A stretch of 64,000 nucleotides of DNA from contig NC_087098.1 in assembly GCF_963855985.1 (NCBI RefSeq), forward strand, positions 11,738,501-11,802,500, read 5' to 3'. This stretch comes from Ostrinia nubilalis. Taxonomy: Eukaryota > Arthropoda > Insecta > Lepidoptera > Crambidae. Position 1 is the stretch's first letter, and each line of letters opens with the position of its first letter. Both the position numbers and the translations under genes were made by a program. The notes beneath the pieces were generated by a model that was given only the letters and a program-made list of their open reading frames with translations, was not told where the DNA came from and made no database searches. Shown here one piece after another: positions 36,215-47,540 of the stretch.

Positions 36215-36466
36215 TGCAATCGAATCTGTAATGAGGAGATCCGTAAACGATCTAAAGTCGCATGGTGGCATAGTCCGATGTTTTAGCAAGCTGAAGTGAT
36301 AATGGGCAGGACACATAGTATACAGAAATGATGGCCGATGGGAAAGCACGTTTCTGGAGTAGAACGTCCTCCCACAGGAAGGCGCAGGATGCAGGCCGCT
36401 ACCAACCGGTCATTATGGAAATCATTGGGAGAGGCTTATGTTCAGTTGAAATGATTATGATGATGA
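36215..36466 (+). mobile_element. RTE-type 3' fragment
   Basis: The translation retains the RTE C-terminal theme (a GHIVYRNDGRWES-like piece) in broken frames, then GGCGCAGGATGCAGGCCGCT, ATTGGGAGAGGCTTATG and an ATGATGATG-type tail at the 3' end. 5'-truncated. Confidence 0.75.
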
Positions 36467-36815
36467 CAAAATATTATGGATGTATACTAAAGTTTCAAAA
36501 AATATTTTTTCACGAATTATTGTGGAATCGTTGCATTTTATCATAACAACAGATCATTGTTTTTGTTATAATATGATTATTTTCTTAATTTAGAGCCAAT
36601 TGTATATAAATATCATAAATTTTATTTCTATTTTTGATTAATATGTAACAAATTCTGATTCATATGGGCACAAAATATTTGAACGTCGATATCTTGAAAA
36701 CTACTTTACAAAAACGAGTCCCTTATCCAAATATATGTTATTGGGTGTACCTATTTTCATATGAGTCTATGTTACAAACCTAAAATTGAATTTGAAATTT
36801 GTCCATATGAATCAG

Positions 36816-37476
36816 CCGAAGAATGCGATTTCGAAGAAATGCCCTTAATTAAAAACAAATTAACAGCTTTAGAATATTTATGGTGGCCGTTTGGGATTTG
36901 AACAATATTAATGCTGAAATAAAAGTTCGTTGTCAATGAAATTTATTCCGATTACTCTAGATCGTGTTTTGTGATGATAAAATACCTAAATAAATAATAT
37001 GTTTGTACCAATGTGTATATTTTGCTGTTATTTTAGGTAGGTACATCGCTCTGTTATAAAAACTACCTAACTTTGGGTCAGATCAAAAGTACGTGCAATA
37101 TTAAAGTACACTATTACAAATTAAACAAAGGTACTGTCTAATTTTGTGTGACATTAATTCAGTCAGTGACACGAAAAATTTCAACAATGCATTACAAACT
37201 TTTATCAGCTGATTTACAATTAACAAGAGCTTTTTGCATTATCCCCCTCAATTAGTTTTATCAGTCAGATAACTATTTAATCATTGAATTAACCGGACAT
37301 TTAACCTTCTAAATTACATCAAATCACGAAGAGGCAAAAAATCTAACGAGTCACGGGCATGCGTAGAGATCTGTTCAACTTTGGTATAGAACTGGACAAG
37401 GGCTTGTAAGAACCTATAACAGATGGTTCAGTATCTTAATTTTAAGTCATTTGAAAGTTGTTGTTTTCTTCGTTCG
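36816..37476. other. AT-rich intergenic DNA, nothing recognised
   Basis: No gene or repeat assigned. Confidence 0.5.
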
Positions 37477-37675
37477 TTTCAGCCGGAAGACGTCCACTGC
37501 TGGACAAAGGCCTCCCCCAAGGATTTCCATAATGACCGGTCCTATGCCGCTCGCATCCAGGCACCTCCCGCGACCTTCACCAGATCGTCGGCCCACCTAT
37601 TCGGCCCACACTACCTCTCTGGCCCGTGGTCGCCCCTCGAGAACTTTTCTGCCCCAACGGACATCACTCCAACAT
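37477..37675 (-). mobile_element. RTE-type 3' fragment
   Basis: Starts TTTCAGCCGGAAGACGTCCA and continues through CTTCACCAGATCGTCGGCCC to the GGCCCGTGGTCGCC region. It belongs to the GTCTTTCGGCTGAAA subfamily, inverted. Decayed by small indels. Confidence 0.8.
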
Positions 37676-39008
37676 AAAATAACATATTTGTGAAAACAAC
37701 CCCCGAAAGGTTTTTCCTCCAGTTGGTATTATGCATGTACGAGCATGAACGTGTTCTAGAAAAATCTTTGATGTTCTACAAACGGTTTTCGCCTTTGACA
37801 CGCGAAATCCTAAAAAGTTCGTTTCTTTTTTGTGCCCACGCACACCGCAAATTGAAATTGGGAGATATACCTACTTACGAAACAATATAACACGTATAAA
37901 GTAGGTTTGCATCGCATGATAAATTACCAAGTAATATTAACACGATCTTTTCAATATACAGCTTTTTAGTAATTGCGTTTTATTTGACAATAGAAATTTG
38001 GAATACGACTTTAAAAGATCGAATTAATGTTGATGTCATCAGCTTCTTGAGTCTTTCAAGAATGCCCTTTTCGTTTCAACCGAATTTCGCCAGTGCACCA
38101 AGTGGGAAGAAGAATTGAGAAGGCAATTTGTTAAATTATATGCACCGTAGAATGAATGGATATCAAAGTAACCCCATTCTTCTTTTAGCTTTGATCACAT
38201 ACTTTTTATTTTTTTTCTCAAAATTGAGCTATATTTTTTCATTTTTTATTACACGAATCGAGAGTGCTATAAAAACCGATTATTAGACTTTTTTTGTATT
38301 TTTTTACACCCACAAATTTAAAAGATATGGACCTTCAAAGTTTAAAATTGGTCAAAGTAACCCCATTATACGGCACCTAAGAGTAATGTAGATGTGAATC
38401 TACCGTATCCATGAGCTATTATGCTCGTGGAACTGTTTTGAACTTGTAAATATCATTGGTATAAGGAGACATTCCGTGAATTCCGTCTATGATGTAGGCG
38501 TGAAATTAAACGAAATCTTTTATGTGATTGTTTATCTAAGAAATAAAAATAACAAAACCTTACCCTGATTAAAATCCCAAGTTTATTTGGCTTGTTGAAA
38601 TGAGAGTCACTTACACCTACACCTATTAATACACCTTGAATCTACAGAGGAATTTATAGAGTTCAAATTTCGAGTTAAAATTATTTCTAATTGGACTCGT
38701 TTTACTTTATAAAATCGCATAAAAACCTATTGACCTAAATAAGCTTAATTTAAATACCAAATATCTGTTTAATGGTAATCACATATGTAATAAAATTTAT
38801 ATACCTACATCATGTCACAGGAAATATCTTATTACCTTTATCTTTCTGTCTTTAACTTTTTTTGAGAGTTCACAACCAAAACACAGTGTAAAAGAAAAAA
38901 TAGAAAATGCCATTTACGTTTTAAATCTGCAAGCGGTTTCTGTCGTACCTCTATATAAAAACAAAACGTAGCGTTAACATAATAGTAATACTTTTATCTC
39001 ATTCTTCC
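37676..39008. other. AT-rich DNA downstream of the first JHBP gene
   Basis: The words TCAAAGTAACCCCATT at about 38,164 and 38,360 form a direct repeat flanking a T-rich stretch, perhaps a small element. No gene was recognised. No AATAAA was seen on the minus strand close to the JHBP stop at 39,009; AGATAAAAG about 17 nt on may act as a weak substitute. Confidence 0.4.
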
Positions 39009-42000
39009 TTATTCAATAATCAGGTCCTCAACTGGCACGTGGTGGAAGAAGTGCTTGATGGAGTCTATCACCTCCCCCGTTATAGCTTTGATGATGGGAG
39101 GGCCGACCTCCTTGACGATCTCGTTGGCACTCTCCCCAAGAGATTCTCTTATGGCTTCAGCTGAAATATTAGATAAAATATTAATAATTGAAATATTAAT
39201 CAGAGAAATAGGGCAAGTTTCATCGATTCTTGATAAAGTTCAAGATATTTCTGATAAATGGCGCTGTTTGATAAAATATGAACATTGCTGATTATGTCGC
39301 TATGAAACATACTGTTATAGCATTCTCGGTCTAAGAGGTAGGTAGACCTGGTGTCTTAATTTAAAGATCTTAATCCATCTCAAGCACCAGTCTTCGCAAT
39401 AAGTAATTTTGTAAAATTTTGATTAAAAACCTATCCAACCAAAAGTGGTAGGTGATCTGAAAAATAAGTTATAATAACCTAAAAGTAACAAGCCGGTCCG
39501 TGGGTTCGTATTCTAAAACGACACCAAAAGAATCAAACTATGCATTGATTTAATTATACATATTACGCAACAAGCTCAATCTTTTATCTCCTCTTGTTGT
39601 ATTTGTTATTGTGATATTAGGCATTTAAAGCCTATGGTCTTGTTGACGCTATCCTAAGTCCAAGAAACCATACTTACTCAGTTTTTCGCTTCCAGCAAAC
39701 AGGTTAGTTAGCTCAATGTTGGCGCGCTCCTTCAGATCGTAGTTGTAATCCCAGCTGGATATGCCCCAGTGCTTCTTACCGTTTAGTTCTTCTTCTTTGA
39801 GTACAGTCTGTACGTTGATAAGGAACTTTGCTGAAAGATAATGGGTTAATTTGTTATGTTTTCATAAAAGTGGAATTCTTTTAACTCATATTTTGTTAAT
39901 ATTAAGTACCAATAGTTGTAGAGACTACAAAGTAAACATCATTTTGTACTAAAATAACACCTATTGCTTCTTCATTAAGTATCACAGTGTTTCAACTTGA
40001 TTTACCATTGTCTACTCTGTAAGATAGCAATGGGGACTCTATACAATCAACGATTGGTAGTACAAGTTGGTACATATCACTTTCCATTTACAAAAAAATA
40101 TAAGAAATAGGAAGTTCTAACATTTATGATTGTGCTAAGTGCGTTATTAATCGTATGAATAAATAAATATTCTTACTCAAAGAGACAGTCAATTTTCCCT
40201 TTCCATCTAGAGGAAGAATGAGGATTTTCCCTTTAATCTCATATTCCCCTTCCACTTTCACCGAACAGAGTAAGCCCACGTCGACTTTAGACTGAACCCG
40301 CCTGCAAAAAAGATCTCTTTTTAGGGTTCCGTAGTCATGACAAGGAACCCTTATAGTTTCGATATATTGTCAGTCTGTCTGTCTGTCCGAGGTTTTGCTT
40401 GGAAATTATTGGCACTAGGGAGCTGTAATTTTGTAGAGGTACTCGTATGTATATTAATCACGCCGACAAAACGGTAAAATAAAATTTTGAATATAACAAA
40501 ATAAAAATCAAACAAACCTGTTTAGGTAATATACTTTTTTGAAATCCTTTAGAAAAGAAACATCGGGTTTAGAAAAAGCGTGAAAAATGTATGATGAAGA
40601 TCAAAAGATCAAATTACTGGTATGTATCTACTTTATAAAATGTGGAATTGTTAAAGAATTTGTTACGCACGAATGCGTATGAGTAGGATTTAATAATATG
40701 TATACTTAAATAGTTACCTACCTACATTGCTTATAGTCTGAAATGTGGCTTATTCCACTATTCCCCATTGACAATCCCCGTCAACGGGGATTAGTGAACT
40801 TTTTGTTCACTATTTGTTAACGCCAAATTGGAGCTTATAAAGTTAAAAATAAAATCCTAATATAACGGGGAATAGTGAACAAAAAGTTCACTTAGTGGAA
40901 TAAGCCTGAAATGTTATTTGTACCAACGTTAAATGAAAAAGTCAACAAAAAGGTTTAATAAATAATATTTAATTTTCTCAAAACCATACAGCATGAGAAA
41001 ACAATAAGTGTGGGTAAGTACTAATTTGTCCACTGTACTGTTCGTACCATAACATGAATTTACATCCTTGGAGAAAGAAAGAACATCCCAATTCCAATAA
41101 TGACCATACAATAAAATAGTAAGTTGAATGACGTGTTGACAGCTTATAGAAAGTTTGTCAATATTGACTAGCCGCTGCCACTGCCACTACCACTGCCACT
41201 ACCACTACCGCTGCCACTGCCACTGCCGCTGCCACTGCCGCTGCCGCTGCCGCTGCCGCTGCCACTGCCGCTGCCACTGCCGCTGCCACTGCCACTGCCG
41301 CTCCCACTGCCACTGCCGCTGCCACTGCCACTTCCACTACCGCTGCCGCTGCCACTGCCGCTGCCACTGCCACTTCCACTACCGCTGCCGCTGCCACTTC
41401 CGCTGCCGCTGCCGCTTCCACTGCCGCTGCCGCTGCCGCTGCCTCTTCCGCTAGCACTACGACTATATCCTCACCGTTTAAATCTTTCCTGAACTTTCAC
41501 AAATATGTATTATAGGACCAAAATTAGCCATCGCCTAAAATAACGGAAGAACCGTTCTCGTGTTTTAGACAAAAGTACCTAATTCATTTTTATTTAATTT
41601 TTTATATTTGATACAACTACTTTTCCTGCAGGACCAATGTCAAATTTTGTAAGAAAAATGATTATAATAATTTGTATAAGTTTTCTATACATAATTCTTC
41701 ATATTCGAAATTCGGTCTCTTGGGAAAAGTTGTTGCATTTGAGCAGAAGAAGCAACAGTTTTTGTTTGATAAAGTACGCAGATTAAACCCTGTTTAAATA
41801 GGAAATAAAAACTTACGATATACGTTGGACTTCGCATCCTTTCATTCCTGTGACAACCACGTCTGAGGCTATGAGTTTCAAGTCTGGAGAGCTTCCATCT
41901 ATCTTGGAGATGGGTAGCGGGTCAAGAGGCTTCATGTCATACTCTGGTAGACCGGCAGCTACAATTGGCACGAGGGCTTGAGCGGATAGACGCATGCAGT

Positions 42001-42487
42001 TGACGTCGTCTATTTTGCATTTGGTGATTGAAACTAGAGACAGAAATAATAAACAATCTTAACCTTTAATTTGAAAAACATGAAGAGAAACGATGTTTAT
42101 ACTTATTTGTCAACATTTTTTATAGGCAAACAAATTACTAATCTTTAGCCGAAAATAAAATAGTATTTTAACGACACTGTAAGCCGTTTAATAGCTATTA
42201 ATTAATTAGGTACTAAGTAATATTTATGTCGCTATTTGCCATTTGATGATTATGTGCAATAAATTACGTATGTTTATTTTTCAGCTTGCACTATTCATTG
42301 AATTAATGCAGTTTTTTATGCAAAAATCGTCATCTCTTGGGTGAGTTTAAAAGAACTATAATCTACCTACTATGTCTAAGAACTTAGCGTTTATCAAAAT
42401 TAGGAATAAAAACATGAATACTTTACCAGCTAATGCTGAACAGGCCACTCCAAGCAAACATAGTAAAATTGCAACTCGCGCGCACAT
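39009..42487 (-). CDS. JHBP/takeout-family secreted protein, gene 1 (235 aa, 5 exons)
   Basis: Exons on the minus strand: 42,427-42,487, 41,817-42,033, 40,177-40,301, 39,678-39,830 and 39,009-39,160, all with GT-AG introns and phases 1, 2, 1, 1; the joined frame is open to TAA. Exon 1 is a signal peptide (MCARVAILLCLLGVACSALA). Exon 2 has the C-x6-C pair (KCKIDDVNC) and YDMKPLDPLPISKIDG, the family's 'xxLDPL' region; exon 4 has KKHWGI and LTNLFAGSEKL; exon 5 ends FFHHVPVEDLIIE. JHBP-domain proteins form an elongated fold that holds a hydrophobic ligand such as juvenile hormone, so a secreted carrier is likely; the ligand is not shown. It is the most diverged of the four paralogues: exons 3 and 4 are two and one codons shorter. 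Intron 2 holds a hexanucleotide repeat and two repeats. Confidence 0.92.
40320..40500. repeat. Common lepidopteran AGGGTTCCGTA repeat
   Basis: AGGGTTCCGTAGTCATGACA, then GGAACCCTTATAGTTTCG, GTCTGTCTGTCTGTCC and CACGCCGACAAAACGGT. I know this wording as a widely dispersed lepidopteran repeat. It lies in intron 2 of the first JHBP gene. Confidence 0.6.
40747..40906. repeat. Foldback element in JHBP gene 1 intron 2
   Basis: GGCTTATTCCACT (40,747-40,759) is mirrored by AGTGGAATAAGCC (40,894-40,906). Inside, GTGAACTTTTTGTTCAC-type palindromes occur on both sides, giving several nested hairpins in 160 bp. No ORF. Confidence 0.7.
41165..41457. repeat. Hexanucleotide (GCCACT/GCCGCT)n repeat
   Basis: About 290 bp of GCCRCT units with CCACTTCC variants, in intron 2 of the first JHBP gene. 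Frames run open on both strands purely because of periodicity (Cys/His/Arg-rich plus, Ala/Val-rich minus); I do not treat these as proteins. Confidence 0.9.
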
Positions 42488-42572
42488 TTTCGGAAACTTT
42501 ACACAAAAATTATAAAACAACAGACCCACTACAAAAACCGGCAGAACTATGGTCGGATTCTTTGAGCAAAAT

Positions 42573-42580
42573 TTATATAT
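42573..42580 (-). promoter_or_regulatory. TATA-like box, JHBP gene 1
   Basis: CATATATAAATTT on the minus strand, about 86 bp upstream of the ATG. Genes 2 and 3 have a comparable box at similar distance. Confidence 0.55.
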
Positions 42581-42784
42581 GGCACAGGGAAATTCATATT
42601 GTTTTAATATCAGCTTTATTTGTGCCTTGACCGCGAGCGAGGAGGATCATCTAAGTAGAGGCACAGACCAATCAATCATGGTTTTTATTAACTTGTTGGT
42701 AAGGACGATTGTTAATTAATCTATAAACTATGGTATATTATGTAATAGCAGAAGGTGCATTTATACAGAATCTTTGTTAATATA

Positions 42785-43101
42785 TTAGGGGTGAGTTGCA
42801 CCATCTTACTTTAACTTTGACAAACGTCAAAAATATGTCAAGCTCCATACAAAAAGTTCTTGAGTGGCGACCACGAGCTGGAAGACGTAGCGTGGGCAGG
42901 CCTCCCACTAGGTGGACCGACGATCTGGTGAAGTTCGCGGGAGGTACCTGGATGCAAGCGGCGCAGGACCGGTGTTTGTGGAAATCCTTGGGGGAGGCCT
43001 TTGTCCAGCAGTGGACGTCTTTCGGCTGAAACGAACGATAGAAAAAGTACCGGTCATTGTTGTTGTTACGGTTAAAATAAGGTGGTGCAACTCAGCCTTA
43101 G
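42785..43101. mobile_element. MITE with TGAGTTGCACCA ends, interrupted by an RTE fragment
   Basis: GGTGAGTTGCACCATCTTA (from 42,789) is mirrored by a TAAGGTGGTGCAACTC-like end at about 43,079-43,094. The inner halves, TGACAAACGTCAAAAATATG on the left and GTACCGGTCATTGTTGTTG on the right, flank an inserted RTE 3' piece. An uninterrupted relative lies at 48,422-48,533. Confidence 0.7.
42857..43045 (+). mobile_element. RTE-type 3' terminal fragment with intact C-terminal frame
   Basis: The open frame reads VLEWRPRAGRRSVGRPPTRW and later GEAFVQQWTSFG before a stop at 43,029. This is the C-terminus of an RTE-clade ORF. It ends in GGCTGAAACGAACGA, the subfamily's 3' end. It sits inside the MITE at 42,785-43,101. 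Confidence 0.8.
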
Positions 43102-44284
43102 TTTGAATGTGCTGACACGCCTCTACAAAGTAATACAATAGGTATGAACATTGAGCTTCTTACAGTCATAATTATGTTTCAAATGTATTCATTGAGTTTT
43201 CTCAATAACTTATTAGATAATGGGCACATGTAACATAGGTAGGTACTGATTATTAACATTTTAATTTGCCATTGAAATCAATTAGGTATGTTGGTGTTAA
43301 AATTTTCCTAGTGGAATATTTTGCATTGGATTTCAAATTATGGTTTTAATAGTTTTGGCGCTAATTAATTAGATTTATCAATTAAGAATCAATATCACGT
43401 ACTCGTACGTCAATATGTTGTTCGCGGTACTCAAAAAATCTAATCAAGGAATTATTTTTGACGCCACCGCTGTTAGTCAAGCCATGGCCTCTAATCCAAA
43501 ATATTTTATTATTCAAAGGTACTGACTCATTAAGGTTGCGGAATCAGCGTTGTGTAACAAATAATATAATATAATCTTAATTAATAATATCAAAACAACA
43601 CAGTATCTTTCCAAGTTTTTTAGGACGTTTATGTTTTCATTACTTAGGTAGGTATATGACGATGAGCACAATGACGTATTATTGTTATTTGACAGTATAA
43701 TTGTATGCACCTCATAAAATATAAAACACTTTTTTGAAGTTGCAGTAGACGATTTTAAACAATGCGAATTGCGCAAATACCTAATTATTATAATGAGATA
43801 CTCATTAGATAATTATTATTCTTAGTTTTATGATTTATGCGGAAAACACATTAACTTATAGACTTTTGCGCATTTTAAAGGTTTTTTGGGATACATGTAA
43901 AATATGCCAAATATGTTGCCGAGTGCTAAAATCATGTAATACTCGTAATAGCTTACGAATAACATTGAAAAATGGAAGGAACAAATTAAGAAACTTTTCG
44001 TAACAACAAGTTATTGTTACATAATTAAATTATTTTCAAGTTTTCAAGTCATGCGAATTAAAACTGCGGTAGACAAACTGAATTATTCTGTTCTGGACTT
44101 GACTATGCACTTGCCCTTCAAAAATGACAAGCTTACACCTCGTTTCCTAAATAATACTGACTTTAACCAAGTACATAAAAGCTTTATATGTTTGCGCTGA
44201 CTTGTAAAACCCCAGTCTCCCCTCAATTCGTTGCCATTTACCTACACATCAGGCCGTCGGCCGTCACGCAAACGGCCGCGGCAC
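43102..44284. other. AT-rich intergenic DNA, nothing recognised
   Basis: A short minus frame (43,513-43,776) without family resemblance. The DNA becomes CpG-richer from 44,250. Confidence 0.5.
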
Positions 44285-44292
44285 GTGTCAAC

Positions 44293-44329
44293 ATGGTCGG
44301 AGTTGCAAAACGTTGCTATTTACCAAACT
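44293..44329 (+). other. Possible first exon of a THAP-like sequence
   Basis: ATG at 44,293 opens MVGVAKRCYLPN and is followed by T|GTGAGTAAG, a donor-like site at 44,330. The C-x4-C-type spacing at a protein N terminus is reminiscent of THAP zinc fingers, but 12 residues are too few to prove it. CpG-rich DNA lies just upstream. No second exon was found. Confidence 0.2.
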
Positions 44330-44384
44330 GTGAGTAAGCTGGGGCTGATCATACAGTGACGAAGCGGGAGCGACTAGACAGAAG

Positions 44385-44928
44385 CACAAAATATAACAGA
44401 AGGTAAACTCCATACTAAGCGCGCTCGAGCCACGCACACATAGACACAACAACAAAAAAGGGGTATTATAACATTTGTTAAGTAGATGGTTGCTTACACT
44501 AAACATAAAAAACTAAATTTTCGTTTTTTAAACTACCAGTTGATTCCGGGAGGTAAGGTATTTATTTGTATTTCAATAGTTCGTTTAACGTTGACAAATT
44601 GAAAACCAACTCAATTATTAGGAATATCGAAGTGTTTTAAAGAGGTTTTAGGAATTATTGGATAATAGTGTCAACCATCAAAACATAGGTACTACGAGTA
44701 GGTACTTCCTTCTCGTGTATTTGTTTACAAACTATTACTATAATAATAACGTACTAAACATAACTACATAATTATACGTGGATATCTGTTATTGTCTTTC
44801 TTCTATAGTATTAAGAGTTACATTTTTCTATCATAACGAAATAAATGCAACACATGACAAGACAACCCTAGCGCGACGGCCGACCGCAGGTATGCAAAGC
44901 GTGAGTTTACCTTCTGTTATATTTTGTG
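44385..44928. repeat. Perfect 26-bp inverted repeat 492 bp apart
   Basis: CACAAAATATAACAGAAGGT plus six more bases (44,385-44,410) are mirrored exactly at 44,903-44,928, with weaker inverted similarity beyond (GGGAGCG.../...GCGAGAGC). The interior is AT-rich without an ORF of note. It could be the ends of a non-autonomous DNA element. Confidence 0.7.
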
Positions 44929-45059
44929 ACAGAAGCGAGAGCAATTAGTAGGGTTCGGATAATTATGTGTATTGTGTAGATATTGCTAGAAAGTTGCGTA
45001 TCGCGAATTCTACTCGTGGGCAGCACTACACTACGAACAAGCTGCAAAGCTCGTGATGT

Positions 45060-45180
45060 GTCTATTCTGTATTATTCCTACCTCTCGTTTCCACCGCTGC
45101 ACGGCAACTCCAGTGTGGTCAGTATATTCAGGACGGATTTACCTACGGTTCTATAACCAATGAAGTTTAAGTTTGTCCTA
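45060..45180 (+). repeat. Interspersed repeat with TCCACCGCTGCA core, copy 1
   Basis: CCTCTCGTTTCCACCGCTGC, CAACTCCAGTGTGGTCAG and AAGTTTAAGTTTGTCCTAAG match the pattern at 46,930-47,035 with small indels. Confidence 0.6.
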
Positions 45181-45717
45181 AGGGAAAGTTTAAACATCAT
45201 TGAACCCGCAACGAAATTAATCAGAAGAACACAGGAGGTTCGTGGTTAAGGATCCACTTCCCTCTAATGCAGATTAGATCAGCTTAGTTTCATGATTCTT
45301 ATTCTTATCATGCAACTGTGTATCGTATTTGCTGTCGTCTGTAATTTTGCCCGCTCCGTTCGCCACCATAGTCGCAGTGTAATTCTCAACGATAACATCG
45401 CCCCTTGGGAATAAATCAGTTTGCTATTGATTGGTAGTTAGTTACGCCCCGGCTAATTCATTTTCTTGGTCGATTTGTGTGCTGATATAGGGGCAAAGGT
45501 TTTATTATGCGTTCATGCTTCCGTATGATAATAACGATATGTTTGGAAGTTTAAGTTGAGGGTCGTAATGGTGATTTTTGAGGGTTTTGATGCTTTTTAT
45601 AGCCATGTGGTTCCGGCAAAGTAGTATGAGATTCATACGGAAGAAGAGTGGGGGCGGTCCTATACTCATTTTATGAGTCTAGCCAGAGTGAGGGGTGTAA
45701 GCCAAATCATACGTTTC
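45181..45717. other. Intergenic DNA, nothing recognised
   Basis: No supported gene or repeat. Confidence 0.45.
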
Positions 45718-45958
45718 ATCATCATCATCATGTCAGCCATAGGACGTCCACTGCTGAACATAGGCCTCCCCCAATGCTTTCCATGTTGATCGATTGGTAG
45801 CGGCCTACGTCCAGTGCTTCCCCGCTACCTTTACGATATCGTCGGTCCACTTTGTAGGTGGACGTCCCACGCTGCGTTTTCCGGCACGCGGCCTCCATTC
45901 CAGAACCTTGCTGCCCCATCGGCCGTCCATTCTGCGTACTTCCCTTGCGTACCTACTT
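45718..45958 (-). mobile_element. RTE-type 3' fragment with (CAT)n end
   Basis: CATCATCATCATCATGTCAG, then AGGACGTCCACTGCTGAACA and TAGGCCTCCCCCAATGCTTT, through the GGTGGACGTCCCACG region. It is the inverted 3' part of an RTE element of the ATG-tail subfamily. Confidence 0.85.
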
Positions 45959-46470
45959 AATCATCCGTTTGCCTCTGTTAAATTGGAGAAGATTGTGTTC
46001 TTGAAGACTAGGTGACCTAAAATGACGATAAAGATGTTTCTCATAGCTATTATTAAACTTGTAACTTTACGAAACCTCAATAAATATTGACTTTATTTTA
46101 TGAAGTTTAATTAATCTTTAGATTCTTATCTTGCATCAAGCAACAACAAATGAGTCTCAATTTTCTTATTTTTACCTTTAAAGTTCACTCGTCACTATTC
46201 TTTTTTTATTTTAAAACAAGCTCTGTCTGCAAGTCCAGTATGCCATTAAAACCGTCTCAGCATGCTGAGTCATGCCTCATTATACCGGTAACAGATTGCA
46301 TCGGCAATCATCTGTTTGTCAAAATAATAATAAAAATTGACAGATTCATGATAAAAGCCCCGATAGGGACGTTATTGGGAGACGATACCTTTGTGGTAGG
46401 AATTCGATGGATATTTGACCAATAAAAGTTTTTAAAGACTCGAAAGAGTTATTTCGTAAAAAAAATGTAT
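45959..46470. other. AT-rich intergenic DNA, nothing recognised
   Basis: A 91-codon plus frame (46,150-46,425) has no family resemblance. Confidence 0.45.
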
Positions 46471-46590
46471 CATCATCATCATCTCAGCCATAGGACGTCC
46501 ACTGCTGAACATAGGCCTCCCCCAATGCTTTCCATGTCACCCGGTTGGTAGCGGCCTGCGTCCAGCGCTTTCCTGCTACCTTGTAAATTG
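46471..46590 (-). mobile_element. RTE-type 3' fragment
   Basis: CATCATCATCATCTCAGCCA, then AGGACGTCCACTGCTGAACA and GGTTGGTAGCGGCCTGCG. Short, 5'-truncated copy of the same subfamily as 45,718-45,958. Confidence 0.85.
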
Positions 46591-46929
46591 TAGCTATCGA
46601 AAATTCGAATCAAACTTATTTGGTGTTAATTAACATCACTTGGATAACTAATAAAAAAATAACGTTACACAATTTTATTGCAAAATATAGTTTATAAAAT
46701 CTTCGTATAGGTAGAGTTAAAAAGGATGGATAGGTACTTCAGAGGTAAAAACACGGATATTAATCAGAAAAAAGTAAGGCAACCATTTAAGAATGTATGG
46801 AAAAACACCAATTAATTAGTGATATGATTTATGCAACTTAAATCAAATGTACCTAATATTATTTCTGTTGTTTATTTCTCGGCTTAGTATAATAGGTATT
46901 GCCGAATTGTTGACTTAGGTAGTTACGGG
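46591..46929. other. AT-rich intergenic DNA, nothing recognised
   Basis: No supported gene or repeat. Confidence 0.45.
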
Positions 46930-47035
46930 ACTATTCCCACATCTCGTTCCCACCGCTGCAACTCCTGTGTAGCCAGGATCTACAGACCGCCAATAAAAAC
47001 CCAACTAGTGAAGGTCAAGTTTACTTAGGTAGGTA
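46930..47035 (+). repeat. Interspersed repeat with TCCACCGCTGCA-type core, copy 2
   Basis: CTATTCCCACATCTCGTTCC, CACCGCTGCAACTCCTGTGT and AGCCAGGATCTACAGACC parallel the copy at 45,060-45,180. Confidence 0.6.
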
Positions 47036-47540
47036 GTTCTTTTTTTTATGTCATTTGTCTATTTCGCTTGTCTTTGTCTTTACCCACTAACACACACTGA
47101 AATCATGTCTCTATCAATGTTCATACTGCCTGTTCCACTTTCGCTCCCCCATTCTTTAAATAAATGCAATACCATATGCTCCTAAACACGCAAGAGTGCT
47201 GACATTTTTATATCTTTCGCCTCCGTGTGAAGGCACAAAATAATAGTTCTTTACAGCCCAGTATCCAGTATGATGCCAACGCGGCGCGTACGCATTCGAT
47301 GACAGTTTCATGGAGGGATAATAAAATTTATTACCCTAAAGAACATTCTACAGTATTTAAGTCGTTAAATAAATTATTAGGATTTGTCGCGGATTTCATT
47401 TGTTTTGTGCTGGTATAATTTGGTTACACTGGGAGTTTATTAGCTTCTGTTGATTTGATGACAAATGGAGTTTAATTTGCGTTTGTTTGCCAATTCGAAT
47501 TGTTGTGTTAGAAATGGCCATCCCAAATATTTTAACTATG
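47036..47540. other. Intergenic DNA, nothing recognised
   Basis: Short frames only. Confidence 0.45.

Larger units (their letters stand above)
35039..36815. repeat. Region with dispersed CTGATTCATATGG words
   Basis: The 13-mer CTGATTCATATGG occurs at 35,039-35,051, 35,236-35,248 and 36,655-36,667 and, inverted, at 36,803-36,815. Related words TGATTCATCTG (about 35,397), ATTCATATGG (35,599) and ATATGAATCA (about 35,619) lie between. Two RTE fragments sit inside. No ORF over about 72 codons. It may be an unknown repetitive element with internal repeats; the boundaries given are simply the outermost words. Confidence 0.5.

Noticed and set aside
40313..40500. Exon candidate in JHBP gene 1 intron 2
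   Set aside because: The wording matches a common dispersed lepidopteran repeat and has no open frame with splice sites.
41155..41457. Open frames of 99 codons on both strands (Cys/His/Arg-rich and Ala/Val-rich)
   Set aside because: They are by-products of the hexanucleotide repeat in an intron; no start context, splice sites or family.
45718..45735. CRISPR-like or regulatory CAT repeat arrays
   Set aside because: They are the microsatellite tails of RTE-type elements, and the genome is eukaryotic.
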